DNA of 64,000 nucleotides from the NCBI RefSeq assembly GCF_037101375.1, contig NZ_AP029019.1, forward strand, positions 1,798,001-1,862,000, read 5' to 3'. The translations under genes and the position numbers were made by a program. This stretch comes from Acidovorax sp. DW039 (lineage in GTDB: Bacteria > Pseudomonadota > Gammaproteobacteria > Burkholderiales > Burkholderiaceae_C). The first letter of the stretch is position 1, and each line of letters starts with the position of its first letter. The notes beneath the pieces are model-generated. The model made no database searches and had not been told where the DNA came from. It worked only from the letters and a program-made list of their open reading frames with translations. Positions 62,636 to 64,000 of the stretch are shown in pieces.

Positions 62636-63688
62636 TCAGGCTACGACGACTGCGGCGCCTTCGCCGCGTGGCGCGATCACGCCGATGGTGTAGACCTGCT
62701 CGCCTGCAGCGCGCAGGGTGGCGGCTGTCGCTTCAGCGTTGGCTGCGTCCACCACCACCACCATGCCGATGCCGTTGTTGAACGTGCGGTTCATCTCGAT
62801 ATCGTCGATGCCTGCGGTTTTCTGCAACCAGGCAAACAGCTCGGTCTGTGGCCAGCTGCCCTTCTTGAGGTGGGCGGCAGTGCCTTCGGGCAGCACGCGG
62901 GGAATGTTCTCCAGCAGGCCGCCACCGGTGATGTGTGCCAGTGCCTTGATGGGGTGAGCGGCCAGCGCGGCCAGCACGTTCTTCACATACAGGCGGGTGG
63001 GCTCCATGATGGCTTGCTTGAAAGGCTTGCCGTCCAGTGTGGCGGGCACGGTGCCTGCGGACTCTGCACGTTCGATGCACTTGCGCACCAGACTGAAGCC
63101 GTTGGAATGCACGCCATGGCTGGCCAAGCCCAGCACCACATCGCCGGGTTGTACGTTCTGGCCGGTCAGGATCTTGGATTTTTCGACCGCGCCCACGGCA
63201 AAACCGGCCAGATCGTATTCGCCCGCAGGGTACATGCCGGGCATTTCAGCCGTTTCGCCACCAATCAGGGCGCAGCCGCTCAGCTCGCAGCCCTTGGCGA
63301 TACCGCCCACCACCGCTGCGGCAGTGTCCACGTCCAGCTTGCCGCAGGCAAAGTAGTCGAGGAAGAAGAGGGGCTCGGCACCTTGCACCAGCACATCGTT
63401 CACGCTCATGGCCACCAGGTCGATGCCCACGGTGTCGTGCATGTTCCATTCAAACGCCAGCTTGAGCTTGGTGCCCACGCCGTCGGTGCCGCTCACCAGC
63501 ACGGGTTCCTTGTAGCGCTTGGGCACTTCAAATAGGGCACCAAAGCCGCCAATGCCTGCCAGCACGCCTTCGCGCATGGTTTTCTTGGCCAGGGGCTTGA
63601 TGCGCTCGACGAGTGCGTCGCCAGCGTCGATGTCAACGCCAGCGTCTTTGTAGGACAGGGGGGTAGGGGTAGCGGCAGAGTTGCTCAT
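62636..63688 (-). CDS. purM: Phosphoribosylformylglycinamidine cyclo-ligase
   Basis: A 350-residue cytosolic enzyme that closes the imidazole ring in purine synthesis. Marks are [16 protein letters not shown] at the N terminus, [11 protein letters not shown] and [15 protein letters not shown]. Start is 63688 (MSNSAATPT), chosen by family; an in-frame start further upstream gives a non-conserved extension. Divergent from hda, a conserved neighbour. Confidence 0.97.
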   Translation of the reverse strand: MSNSAATPTPLSYKDAGVDIDAGDALVERIKPLAKKTMREGVLAGIGGFGALFEVPKRYKEPVLVSGTDGVGTKLKLAFEWNMHDTVGIDLVAMSVNDVLVQGAEPLFFLDYFACGKLDVDTAAAVVGGIAKGCELSGCALIGGETAEMPGMYPAGEYDLAGFAVGAVEKSKILTGQNVQPGDVVLGLASHGVHSNGFSLVRKCIERAESAGTVPATLDGKPFKQAIMEPTRLYVKNVLAALAAHPIKALAHITGGGLLENIPRVLPEGTAAHLKKGSWPQTELFAWLQKTAGIDDIEMNRTFNNGIGMVVVVDAANAEATAATLRAAGEQVYTIGVIAPRGEGAAVVVA

Positions 63689-63884
63689 GGCGGGGATGGC
63701 ACGGACCAGCGTGCGCAGCAGACTAAAATTTGCGCAGATTTTACGGGGTGTGAGCGGCCCGCTCGCTGGCTTCCCTTTCGCACCGTCCTGTTTTCTCCCT
63801 GTTCCCTTTCTGTTCTTCTCTGGAGCCCATGCAGTTCTACGCCCTTTTTCTTCGCTCCAGTGCGTTTGCCGGCAGGCTGCAGCC

Positions 63885-64000
63885 ATGAAGCAGCTGGCGC
63901 TGGATATCGGCCTGGCCACCGGGCCCACGCTGTCGAGTTTTTACGCGGGCCCCAACGAGGCGGCTCTGCAGCATCTGCGCCTGTGGGCCGGTGAAGGCAG
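63885..64000 (+). CDS. hda: DnaA regulatory inactivator Hda, 5' part only
   Basis: The first 38 codons of a gene cut by the window end. The start [18 protein letters not shown] and [13 protein letters not shown] are typical of betaproteobacterial Hda, an AAA+ DnaA-like protein that promotes hydrolysis of DnaA-ATP with the sliding clamp to prevent over-initiation. The divergent purM partner supports the call. Confidence 0.88.
   Translation, partial: MKQLALDIGLATGPTLSSFYAGPNEAALQHLRLWAGEG

Overview
The window is a high-GC, gene-dense bacterial chromosome segment. It most resembles a Comamonadaceae betaproteobacterium, probably Acidovorax or a close relative. The grounds are the style of the proteins, the neighbourhoods argD/DUF3579/rpsT/murJ and AI-2E exporter/purM/hda, and a 50-60 bp palindromic repeat that recurs through the window. 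The genus is inferred; no 16S gene is present. I found no tRNA, rRNA, CRISPR array, insertion sequence or prophage.

Layout. 1-9.5 kb: a purine uptake and salvage block with two ABC permeases, a BMP-family binding lipoprotein, an adenine/adenosine deaminase, a chemoreceptor, a second BMP-family binding protein, guanine deaminase, then dCTP deaminase. 9.6-14.2 kb: a Cache-HAMP-GGDEF cyclase, a YpfJ-type metallopeptidase and an RhlE helicase. 14.3-25.7 kb: a complete nitrous-oxide reductase locus. On the minus strand it reads DUF2946-like, nosZ, nosR, nosD, nosF, nosY, nosL and a second nosL-like gene. Divergent from it lie a c-type cytochrome and an ApbE/NosX flavin transferase, with an Fnr/Dnr-like box in the shared upstream region. 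25.7-30.6 kb: apaH, an H-NS-like gene and acnA. 31-36.8 kb: two overlapping GGDEF-EAL genes. 36.9-40.9 kb: an FAD monooxygenase, an MFS transporter and a secreted three-repeat protein. 41-44 kb: the kynurenine operon kynB-kynU-kynA. 44.2-44.8 kb: an Imm35-like gene beside an EF-Tu-domain-III-like gene. 45-47.5 kb: feoA-feoB-small Cys-rich protein behind a Fur-like box. 47.6-53.9 kb: an HD-domain/SRPBCC-like pair, argD-argF, DUF3579, rpsT and murJ. 54-58 kb: SirB1-like, ParB-like, ZntB-like and PPK2 genes. 58.1-61.2 kb: a four-gene minus-strand operon of isochorismatase-fold hydrolase, nitrilase-fold hydrolase, DJ-1/PfpI protein and GlxA-type regulator. 61.5-64 kb: AI-2E-type permease, purM and the first 38 codons of hda.

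How the parts work together. The left block imports purine compounds and deaminates adenine and guanine, with a chemoreceptor in the middle. The nos block encodes the reductase, its copper maturation system (NosDFYL), its electron-supply protein NosR and the NosX-type enzyme that flavinylates NosR. The kyn operon converts tryptophan to anthranilate. The feo operon imports ferrous iron under probable Fur control.

The most striking signal is a dispersed imperfect palindrome of about 50-60 bp, with at least ten copies here. Most are intergenic, but one lies in frame inside acnA, one in frame inside argF, two supply the stop codons of guaD and of the MFS gene, and one fills the translation start region of nosR. 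This behaves like a protein-coding palindromic element comparable in principle to the Rickettsia palindromic elements.
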